Source of the DNA: an uncultured Chthoniobacterales bacterium
Lineage (GTDB): Bacteria; Verrucomicrobiota; Verrucomicrobiia; Chthoniobacterales; UBA10450
Direction: 5' to 3'
Length of the DNA stretch: 5,037 bases
NCBI GenBank assembly: GCA_955652155.1
Contig: CATPAT010000099.1
Location: forward strand, 1 to 5,037
Position numbers and translations under genes: made by a program. Shown one piece after another: positions 1 to 4,616 of this stretch. Positions within the stretch are counted from its first letter, which is position 1. Every line of letters starts with the position of its first letter. The notes under the pieces were generated by a model. It made no database searches. It was not told the origin of the DNA and saw nothing but the letters and a program-made list of their open reading frames with translations.

Positions 1-888
1 TTCCACCACAAGCGCCATCCAGATGAGATGGGCGAAACGGAAATCAGTGCCTTTCTTAGTTATCTGGCGGTCGAGAAAAATGTTGCTGCGTCCACCCAAA
101 ACCAGGCCTTCAGCGCGTTGCTCTTTCTCTACCAACAAGTGCTCGATCGTAAGCTCGACTTCATCGATGACGTCCAGCGGGTGAAACGTCCGGCGAAGGT
201 TCCGGTTGTTTTCACGCCCGAAGAAGCGCGCATCGTTCTGGATCAATTGCACGGCGAATACCGTCTAATGGCCGAACTTCTTTACGGTAGTGGCCTGCGA
301 TTAATGGAATGTCTGCGTTTGTGTGTTAAAGACATCGACTTCGGCTACGGCCACATCACCGTGCGCGACGGCAAAGGTCTGCGCGAACGGGTTACTCTCT
401 TGCCGGAATCGCTACGCCGTCCCTTGCAATTGCATCTCGAGCAGGTGCAACAAACTCACCAACGCGACCTTGATGCCAATCATGGCCGCGTCTATCTCCC
501 GTTCGCGATCGAGCGAAAATTTCCCAACGCTGCCCGTTCCTGGACGTGGCAATACGTTTTCCCTGCGAACAAACTTTCGACCGATCCCCGTTCGGGCGAG
601 CGTCGCCGCCACCACGTTTCGGAGAAGAATCTTCAGAACGCTGTTAAAATGGCAATCAAACGGGCACGAATTCACAAAGCAGCTAGTTGCCATACATTTC
701 GGCACAGCTTCGCGACGCATTTATTGGAAAACGGCTACGATATTCGTACAGTCCAGGAACTGCTGGGGCACAAAGATGTTTCCACCACGATGATTTACAC
801 TCACGTTTTGAATAAACCCGGGCTGGCCATTCGCAGCCCGCTGGACGACCAACGGCCGGCGAGGGGGCGGCATCCGACCCAGAGTTAG
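1..888 (+). CDS. intI: Integron integrase IntI (5' end outside window)
   Basis: Site-specific tyrosine recombinase that inserts and excises gene cassettes at attI and attC sites. The reading frame is open from base 1, and the residues before the ATG at 28 (FHHKRHPDE) fit the IntI N-terminal SAM-like domain, so the true start lies upstream and the ATG at 28 is internal. In window codon numbering the catalytic residues are all visible: Arg100 (GSGLRLME), Lys125 (RDGKG), His231 and Arg234 (HTFRH), His257 (LLGHKD) and the nucleophile Tyr266 (MIYTHV). The insert that separates IntI from XerC/D is present before box II, with AIERKFPNA and WTWQYVFPA. The protein ends about 29 residues after the tyrosine, as is normal. 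Family known, identity seen directly. It is oddly oriented: it reads towards the cassettes, with attI at its 3' end. It looks intact and probably active. Confidence 0.97.
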   Translation, partial: FHHKRHPDEMGETEISAFLSYLAVEKNVAASTQNQAFSALLFLYQQVLDRKLDFIDDVQRVKRPAKVPVVFTPEEARIVLDQLHGEYRLMAELLYGSGLRLMECLRLCVKDIDFGYGHITVRDGKGLRERVTLLPESLRRPLQLHLEQVQQTHQRDLDANHGRVYLPFAIERKFPNAARSWTWQYVFPANKLSTDPRSGERRRHHVSEKNLQNAVKMAIKRARIHKAASCHTFRHSFATHLLENGYDIRTVQELLGHKDVSTTMIYTHVLNKPGLAIRSPLDDQRPARGRHPTQS

Positions 889-920
889 ACGAAACTTTTT
901 CGTCTAATTCTCGTTAGGTC
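881..920 (+). other. attI: attI-like primary recombination site with hairpin
   Basis: The R-type core GTTAGGT (913-919) is preceded by an inverted L-like box GTCTAAT (902-908), separated by TCTC. This resembles the end of attI1, where GCCCTAA and GTTAGGC flank a short spacer (recalled from knowledge). A near-perfect hairpin covers 881-911: the arms 885-894 (TTAGACGAAA) and 898-907 are exact complements around a 3-base loop, extended by four more pairs including one G-T. Its left arm contains the intI stop codon and a second core-like GTTAGAC (884-890). The hairpin is not followed by a T run, so it is not an ordinary rho-independent terminator. Position next to intI and at the start of the array supports attI. 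A remnant of an attC is the alternative. Confidence 0.75.
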
Positions 921-921
921 T

Positions 922-1284
922 ATGGGCATTCGCCGTATCATCTTGGCCGTTTTACTTATTGTGCTTGCGGTTACGGCAGGTGTGCTATCGATGCCGCTGC
1001 ACCGGCCGTCCGAACTTGTTCGCTCCTGGTTACTCAAACAGGCTCCGCTTGGCTCGTCGTTTGGCGACGTGCAGGCACTCGTTGCGAGACATCAGTGGGC
1101 TTCGCAAGATGGCTGGGGTGGTGAGAGCTTTCGCAAAGTCAAAGGCGATCACTGGTTGCAAACCGAGCTTGGCGACTACCGCGGTTTTCCGATTCCGTTT
1201 GCATGTCACGCTCGCGCGATGTGGGGCTTCGAACATGAAAAGCTCCTCGATATTCGCGTAGATAAAAGCTGTGATACTCTGTGA
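922..1284 (+). CDS. Cassette 1: small membrane-anchored protein of unknown function
   Basis: A 120-residue protein with one N-terminal hydrophobic segment (about residues 4-24, RIILAVLLIVLAVTAGVLSM) that should act as a membrane anchor or signal peptide, leaving about 95 residues outside the cytoplasm. I do not recognise a named family. It is clearly paralogous to the cassette 2 protein: shared features are VRxWLLKxAPLGSSF, a following V-x-A-L and R-x-x-W, a central G-x-Y, and a C-terminal W-x-F...KL-x-D-x-x-VD. The ATG lies only 2 bases beyond the core site GTTAGGT; the AGG inside that core is the only Shine-Dalgarno-like sequence and sits 3 bases from the ATG, which is close. The stop codon is 3 bases before the attC R'' box. 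The coding frame is supported by this conservation; function is unknown. Confidence 0.85.
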   Translation: MGIRRIILAVLLIVLAVTAGVLSMPLHRPSELVRSWLLKQAPLGSSFGDVQALVARHQWASQDGWGGESFRKVKGDHWLQTELGDYRGFPIPFACHARAMWGFEHEKLLDIRVDKSCDTL

Positions 1285-1287
1285 TAG

Positions 1288-1408
1288 ACCTAACCAAGCG
1301 CTGGAGCTAACGGCGACCGTCGTGTAAACTCGCTTGGATGACGAAACCCTCCAGATCCCGTTTTCCGCTCGGCGCCAGTCGCCGCAGCTCAGCTTGTTCT
1401 CGTTAGGT
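1288..1408 (+). repeat. attC: attC site of cassette 1 (121 bp)
   Basis: R'' is ACCTAAC (1288-1294) and R' is GTTAGGT (1402-1408), exact complements. L'' GCTGGAGCT (1300-1308) pairs with L' AGCTCAGC (1386-1393), leaving one extrahelical G around 1303-1304, the hallmark that sets strand choice in attC folding. The unpaired spacers are 1295-1299 and 1394-1401. Pairing continues inwards with CGGC (1311-1314) against GCCG (1381-1384). The remainder is a long variable terminal region. Recombination would cut between G1402 and T1403. Confidence 0.95.
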
Positions 1409-1419
1409 CTTTCGTGCGC

Positions 1420-1779
1420 ATGAGACAAAAAGCGGTTTTGTCGGGCGTTGCTATCTGCGCAGTCGCTGTCGCGGCGTTCTCAGCGCACGTCGCGACAGAT
1501 CCGCTACGTCGGTCTAATACCGAAGTGCGTGAATGGCTGCTAAAGAAAGCGCCCCTCGGATCATCGTTTGAAGAAGTGAGAGCGCTCGCAATCAGAGATC
1601 ACTGGACCATCACATTTGAAATGCCATTCAATGCGCCTTCGCCATTTCAAGGCGAGTGCTTTATTGGATACGAGGTAGGGCATTACGGCTTTGGACCGAT
1701 GCATGTGCGCTCGAAGTGGCGCTTTGTGGATAATAAGCTCACTGACGTTCAGGTGGATAGAATCGGTGAAGGAATATAG
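1420..1779 (+). CDS. Cassette 2: small membrane-anchored protein, paralogue of cassette 1
   Basis: A 119-residue protein from the ATG at 1420; an in-frame GTG at 1414 would add two residues and is nearer the AGG in the core site (6 bases versus 12), so the start is uncertain. The N-terminus has a hydrophobic segment (AVLSGVAICAVAVAAFSAHV) that is a likely signal anchor. The motif block EWLLKKAPLGSSFEEVRAL matches SWLLKQAPLGSSFGDVQAL of the preceding cassette; further matches are the Trp that follows (DHW against HQW), the G-x-Y segment, and the final KLTDVQVD against KLLDIRVD. Function unknown. The two genes differ at many synonymous positions while the motif is kept, which points to old divergence under selection. 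The attC R'' box begins 7 bases after the stop codon. Confidence 0.84.
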   Translation: MRQKAVLSGVAICAVAVAAFSAHVATDPLRRSNTEVREWLLKKAPLGSSFEEVRALAIRDHWTITFEMPFNAPSPFQGECFIGYEVGHYGFGPMHVRSKWRFVDNKLTDVQVDRIGEGI

Positions 1780-1785
1780 CTACAG

Positions 1786-1908
1786 ACCTAACCAGGCGCT
1801 GGAGCGAACCGCTGACCGGCGCGAAAATTTGCTTTCGATGACTTCAACACTGAACTCCGGAGCCCAGCTCGCTTTCGTCAGCGGTCGCTCAGCTTGGTCT
1901 CGTTAGGT
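1786..1908 (+). repeat. attC: attC site of cassette 2 (123 bp)
   Basis: R'' ACCTAAC (1786-1792) and R' GTTAGGT (1902-1908) are exact complements. L'' GCTGGAGCG (1798-1806) pairs with L' CGCTCAGC (1886-1893), again with one extrahelical G (1801-1802). The stem continues with CCGCTGAC paired to GTCAGCGG around 1809-1816 and 1877-1884, so it is the longest stem of the four. Spacers are 1793-1797 and 1894-1901. Crossover is between G1902 and T1903. Confidence 0.95.
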
Positions 1909-1924
1909 CTGCGAATACATACGC

Positions 1925-2581
1925 ATGGACTCACTGGCTCGAGTATACCGAAAGCATTGGGCGAAGCTATTTCGGTACAGGAAGACTAACAGAGGTTGCT
2001 CGAACCCTCTCTTGATCGACCTATCGGCAGATTATTGGAAGCAATCAACCAAGCTATTCGTCGTCGGCCAGCAAACCAATACGTGGTACAACCGCCACGT
2101 CATATCCAACCGGCCGACATCGGCTGAGTCTCTCGTGTCGATTTACCGCGATTGCTTCCGCTTGGGTTACGGCTATAACCCGATATTTTGGCAGGCTGTT
2201 CGGCAATTGGAGGTAACCCTTGGCATCGCGCCTCACGCAGTCGCTTGGAGCAATCTAAACCGATTCGATTTACGCGGGATTCGCCCTTCATCTGAAGAGG
2301 AGAATGAGATGGGAACGCTTTTCGACGATCTTCTGAGAGCCGAGATCAGATTGGCACGACCGGATGTCGTTATTTTCTTCAGCGGGCCGTCGTTTGACGA
2401 TCATATCAGACGCGTTTGGCCAAGCTCACGGTTCAGCGCTATTCCTCCGCGCAGCGCCAACAGTTGTGTTACGTCCGCCACGCAGACCTACCAGCCAATA
2501 CTTTCAGGACCTACCATCCCCGATTCCTCCGGCCCAGTGGTCTTTGGAGTCCCGTGTTGTCCACTATATGCCGACGATTGA
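1925..2581 (+). CDS. Cassette 3: uracil-DNA-glycosylase-fold-like protein, probably frameshifted
   Basis: The frame gives 218 residues. The first 170 or so resemble a family of short bacterial proteins with a uracil-DNA-glycosylase-like fold: YRKHWAKLF at the N-terminus, KLFVVGQQTNTW (43-54, compare GQETNxW), AWSNLNRF (107-114) and PDVVIFFSGPSFDDHI (146-161). Family recall is from memory; enzymatic activity is not established, and a base-excision or nucleic-acid role is only inferred from fold. From about residue 172 the frame turns into low-quality sequence rich in S, P and C, while the expected C-terminal motif RTYHP appears in another frame (2506-2520). The product as read is therefore probably C-terminally damaged, or the sequence has errors. 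The ATG at 1925 is 16 bases after the core site and has no clear Shine-Dalgarno; an intact start is suggested by the family-like N-terminus. Confidence 0.75.
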   Translation: MDSLARVYRKHWAKLFRYRKTNRGCSNPLLIDLSADYWKQSTKLFVVGQQTNTWYNRHVISNRPTSAESLVSIYRDCFRLGYGYNPIFWQAVRQLEVTLGIAPHAVAWSNLNRFDLRGIRPSSEEENEMGTLFDDLLRAEIRLARPDVVIFFSGPSFDDHIRRVWPSSRFSAIPPRSANSCVTSATQTYQPILSGPTIPDSSGPVVFGVPCCPLYADD

Positions 2582-2603
2582 CCTAACCAGACGATGCAGC
2601 TAA
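2446..2603 (+). pseudogene. Out-of-frame C-terminal part of the cassette 3 protein
   Basis: Two frame changes rebuild a plausible C-terminus. One base back near 2440-2455 gives RQQLCYVRHADLPANTFRTYHPRFL (positions about 2455-2529, broken here by description: YVRHADLP at 2470-2493, RTYHP at 2506-2520). One base back again near 2523-2532 gives AQWSLESRVVHYMPTID (2532-2582), reading on to a stop at 2601-2603 inside the attC. The RTYHP motif followed by a short helix is what I recall at the end of this UDG-like family. Both shifts are in the same direction and do not restore the original frame. Either the cassette gene is decayed, or two bases were lost in sequencing or assembly; the sequence alone cannot decide. 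Confidence 0.62.
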
Positions 2604-2705
2604 CGCCTTCCCGTACCGCGTTCACTTTTCATCATGACTAGATTATCTTCGTTTCCAATTCACGCTCGCCGCCGCAAGGCATAGCTGATCTTGTTCTCGT
2701 TAGAC
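2581..2705 (+). repeat. attC: attC site of cassette 3 (125 bp)
   Basis: R'' is ACCTAAC (2581-2587) and R' is GTTAGAC (2699-2705); these are not fully complementary because the last six bases of R' belong to cassette 4. L'' GATGCAGCT (2593-2601) pairs with L' AGCTGATC (2683-2690), with extrahelical G2596. Spacers are 2588-2592 and 2691-2698. The L boxes differ in sequence from the other three sites but keep the structure. Crossover between G2699 and T2700. Confidence 0.93.
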
Positions 2706-2711
2706 CTAAAG

Positions 2712-3122
2712 GTGCACCGAGCATTGCTTTTCCTGTTCTGTCTCGCGATTGCCATGTCAGTCGCCAAAGCTAAGAACGCAGCTGGACCACAGCCCTTCCT
2801 TTTATTTTACGTTCATTACCTGCAAGAGCCAGGTGGATATCTCGTCGGTACGTTGTCGGACAAGGTTCAGTTCGAGACAGCCGAAATGTCCCGCGATCGA
2901 CTTGATTCGGTTTCGATGCACGCAAAACTTATTAAGAGAACCCCGACTGGCTTTCGTTTCTCTTGGACACTAGTTCAGCGTGTGCGCGGCAAAGTCTCCA
3001 CTAGTATCGCGAGGGAAGAATTCGTTGCATGGGGTGAAAAAAAGCGCATAGCATCGATTCCAGAGTGCACGGTTGACGTTCTTTATTCCTCGATTCCCGC
3101 AAATGAGCTTAAGCCGTTTTAG
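2712..3122 (+). CDS. Cassette 4: small secreted protein of unknown function
   Basis: A protein of 136 residues if started at GTG 2712. I chose this start because the frame's more upstream TTG (2691) lies in the attC of the preceding cassette, across the recombination point, and because GTG gives a clean signal peptide (M-HRALLFLFCLAIAMSVAKA, probable cleavage after AKA). The mature part is about 115 residues, contains a single cysteine (PECTVDV), and has no motif I recognise; it alternates polar and hydrophobic residues in the way of a beta-rich small domain (inference). There is no convincing Shine-Dalgarno; the sequence ahead is CCTAAAG. The stop codon touches the R'' box of its attC (3123). 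Coding potential rests on the signal peptide, the snug fit in the cassette and the length; function is unknown. Confidence 0.75.
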   Translation: MHRALLFLFCLAIAMSVAKAKNAAGPQPFLLFYVHYLQEPGGYLVGTLSDKVQFETAEMSRDRLDSVSMHAKLIKRTPTGFRFSWTLVQRVRGKVSTSIAREEFVAWGEKKRIASIPECTVDVLYSSIPANELKPF

Positions 3123-3248
3123 GTCTAACCAATCGCTGGAGCCAACCGCTGGCCGGTGTTCTAAGAAGGTTGAGAGTTGAGAGATGATTGTTGAGAGTTT
3201 AAGAAAGCTCGCCGCCGCCAGCGGTGGCTCAGCTCCGTCTCGTTAGGT
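3123..3248 (+). repeat. attC: attC site of cassette 4 (126 bp)
   Basis: R'' is GTCTAAC (3123-3129) and R' is GTTAGGT (3242-3248). L'' GCTGGAGCC (3135-3143) pairs with L' GGCTCAGC (3226-3233), with one extrahelical G (3138-3139). The stem goes on with CCGCTGGC against GCCAGCGG (3218-3224 region). In the excised circle R'' would face GTTAGAC, its exact complement, from the left end of the same cassette. The terminal loop holds three copies of TTGAGAG. Crossover between G3242 and T3243. Confidence 0.95.
3170..3197 (+). repeat. Three TTGAGAG repeats in the attC loop
   Basis: The heptamer TTGAGAG occurs at 3170-3176, 3177-3183 (directly adjacent) and 3191-3197, within the variable terminal region of the cassette 4 attC. 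The other three attC sites have no such repeat. Origin unknown; replication slippage or insertion of a small dispersed repeat are both possible. Confidence 0.7.
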
Positions 3249-3290
3249 CGCCTCGGCCCCGCCCGATGGACAGCGGATCACAGCTTGCTA

Positions 3291-3300
3291 GGAGGAGGGG
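3291..3300 (+). promoter_or_regulatory. Strong Shine-Dalgarno of the lipase-type gene
   Basis: GGAGGAGGGG ends 3 bases before the ATG at 3304, with GGAGG at 3291-3295 spaced 8 bases from it. It fixes the start of the following gene and contrasts with the four cassette genes, none of which has a comparable ribosome binding site. Confidence 0.8.
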
Positions 3301-3303
3301 CTT

Positions 3304-4557
3304 ATGAACATTGCCGAACTTCGTTCGATTGGCTCCGCGCTGCTGTTTGCTTTGCTCGCCGGAGCTGGGTGCAATCGGCCCAAACAAGCGTCGTCAGAGT
3401 CGAGCGCCGCGCCGACACCCCAGGGGGTTCGCACCAGTATTACTGCGCACGCGCCAGATGCATTCTACGATCCGCCGTCGGACCTGCCGCACCAGCCTGG
3501 CGCGTTACTGCGGAGCGAGCCGCTCAAAGACGTGGTACTGCCAGCCGGCATGCGAGCCTGGCGCATCCTTTATGCAACCACTGTGGACGACAGCACCCCA
3601 GCGACGGCGGTCGCGACCGTGTTCGCGCCGATCGATCCTCCCGCAGGCCCACGTCCTGTGATAACGTGGGAGCACGCCACGACTGGCCTGCTGCAAAAAT
3701 GCATGCCGTCGCTTCTGTCGGCGCCAACCGCGGGCATTCCCGGGCGCGACCGGATCGTGATGGCTGGCTGGGTCGTAGTCGCGACAGATTACTCCTTCGC
3801 AGAGAAGGGTGGCCCGCATCCGTACCTGATCGGCGAAGGCGAAGCGCGTGCGGCGCTCGATTCGGTTCGTGCCGCGCGGCAGATGTCCGAGCTTACGCTC
3901 GACAAACGCATGGTGGTGTGGGGTTACTCGCAGGGGGGGCACGCAGCACTTTGGACCGGCATTGTAGGGCCGCGCTACGCGCCGGAGCTCGAAATCCTCG
4001 GCGTCGCGGCGATCGCACCGGCCGCGAATATTAAGAATATTCTCGCTATGAACGTCGCGGTGGACAAGCGGTTTGGACCGTATCTCGCGCTAGCGTACAG
4101 CCGGTTCTATCCTGACATCATATTTGAGCAAGCGCTTCGGCCCGAGGCGCTGGATGCTGCGCGTCAGATAGTAAACTTGTGCGACTTCCTCCCGCCCGAG
4201 GATCCGGAACGCATTGAGGCACTGGCGGCGACGTTCGACGGTCCAGCATTGGCGACGAGTTCGAACAAAGCGCTTCAGGCTCGGCTTGAGCAGAACACGG
4301 CGGACGGTCCGATACAGGCTCCCGTCGTAATCGCGCAAGGCGTCTCGGACATCGTCGTGCCGCCGCCTGCTACCGACGCGTATGTCGAAGGGCGCTGCTC
4401 TGCTGGTCAGCGACTCGAGTATTGGACATTCGCGGGGCGCGACCACTTCACGATTGCCCAGCCCGGTGCGCCGCTCGAGGAGTTGCTCATCAGGTGGACG
4501 ATGGCGCGTTTCGCGAATGAGCCGCAAGCGACCGGTTGCGTCCACAAGTCTTTCTGA
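3304..4557 (+). CDS. Secretory-lipase-type (LIP family) alpha/beta hydrolase, exported
   Basis: 417 residues, likely an esterase or lipase acting outside the cytoplasm; the substrate cannot be told. The N-terminus is a signal sequence (hydrophobic about residues 9-22) ending at Cys23 in LLAGAGC, followed by a Ser/Ala/Pro-rich linker, so it may be a lipoprotein, although Gly at -3 is not a good lipobox. The catalytic set is visible: nucleophile Ser209 in GYSQGG, acid Asp349 in GVSDIVVPP, and His381 in GRDHFT. WEHATTG (122-128) matches the HGTTG-like oxyanion strand of the LIP family (PF03583), and VVVATDYSF follows as expected. Length is normal. It starts 55 bases beyond the last recognised core site. 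GC is visibly higher than in the cassettes: 41 of 60 bases at 3841-3900 against 27 of 60 at 2881-2940. No attC follows, so it is either a terminal cassette that lost its attC or a resident gene. Confidence 0.92.
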   Translation: MNIAELRSIGSALLFALLAGAGCNRPKQASSESSAAPTPQGVRTSITAHAPDAFYDPPSDLPHQPGALLRSEPLKDVVLPAGMRAWRILYATTVDDSTPATAVATVFAPIDPPAGPRPVITWEHATTGLLQKCMPSLLSAPTAGIPGRDRIVMAGWVVVATDYSFAEKGGPHPYLIGEGEARAALDSVRAARQMSELTLDKRMVVWGYSQGGHAALWTGIVGPRYAPELEILGVAAIAPAANIKNILAMNVAVDKRFGPYLALAYSRFYPDIIFEQALRPEALDAARQIVNLCDFLPPEDPERIEALAATFDGPALATSSNKALQARLEQNTADGPIQAPVVIAQGVSDIVVPPPATDAYVEGRCSAGQRLEYWTFAGRDHFTIAQPGAPLEELLIRWTMARFANEPQATGCVHKSF

Positions 4558-4572
4558 TTGTCGCTTAGGCTC

Positions 4573-4592
4573 GAAAAGGCCCGGCTTTTTTG
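4573..4592 (+). terminator. Weak possible terminator after the lipase-type gene
   Basis: AAAAG-GC and GC-TTTTT flank a CCG loop around 4574-4590, with a bulged G, followed by a run of T. The stem is short and A/T-rich, so termination efficiency would be low. It sits 20 bases after the stop codon, where a terminator is expected, between two convergent genes. Confidence 0.3.
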
Positions 4593-4600
4593 CTCAATCC

Positions 4601-4614
4601 AATTTTCGTTAGCC
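4601..4614 (+). other. Degenerate integron core-like site at the array boundary
   Basis: AATTTTCGTTAGCC resembles AATTCTCGTTAGGT at the attI-like site (906-919): 11 of 14 positions agree. GTTAGCC breaks the GTTRRRY consensus at one position, and I find no partner R'' (GGCTAAC) or L boxes between the lipase stop codon and this point. It may be the worn right end of the array or a chance match. Confidence 0.35.
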
Positions 4615-4616
4615 AG

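Larger units (their letters stand above)
914..3242 (+). mobile_element. Integron cassette array, four complete cassettes
   Basis: Five GTTRRRY core sites (913-919, 1402-1408, 1902-1908, 2699-2705, 3242-3248) divide the region into four cassettes. Taking the known crossover point between G and TT, the cassettes are 914-1402, 1403-1902, 1903-2699 and 2700-3242. Each has one plus-strand gene followed at once by an attC site whose R'' box (RYYYAAC) starts within about 7 bases after the annotated stop codon. The array lies directly behind an intact integrase gene, and its attC sites resemble each other closely, which is typical of chromosomal integrons rather than mobile class 1 integrons with mixed attC types. 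No resistance gene is present. No promoter is visible ahead of the first cassette. Confidence 0.93.

Noticed and set aside
28..30. ATG at 28 as the start of intI
   Set aside because: The frame is open to base 1 with IntI-like residues before it, and a start here would remove much of the N-terminal DNA-binding domain.
412..720. Minus-strand open frame inside intI
   Set aside because: Lies fully opposite a gene with intact catalytic motifs; no recognisable domain.
885..907. Rho-independent terminator of intI
   Set aside because: The stem is strong, but it is followed by AATTCTCG and not by a T run, and its stem is A/T-rich; better explained as part of attI.
1030..1428. Minus-strand open frame across cassette 1 and attC1
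   Set aside because: Spans a recombination site and the opposite strand of a conserved paralogous gene; an antisense cassette gene crossing an attC boundary is implausible.
1691..1906. Plus-strand open frame overlapping the end of cassette 2 and running through attC2
   Set aside because: Most of it is translated attC sequence (RPNQALERTADRRE), which yields look-alike peptides wherever this attC type occurs; it overlaps a conserved gene in another frame.
3170..3197. CRISPR-like or satellite repeat
   Set aside because: Only three 7-base units with no spacers of regular length; too small for a CRISPR array.
1..3248. Mobile class 1-type integron with resistance cassettes
   Set aside because: Integrase orientation differs, attC sites are homogeneous, no sul1/qacE end and no recognisable resistance gene.
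3285..4034. Long open frames overlapping the lipase-type gene in other frames (3285-4034 plus, 3505-3942 minus, 4090-4545 minus)
   Set aside because: Arg/Ala/Gly-rich shadow translations typical of GC-rich coding DNA; the 417-residue frame has a catalytic triad and a Shine-Dalgarno.
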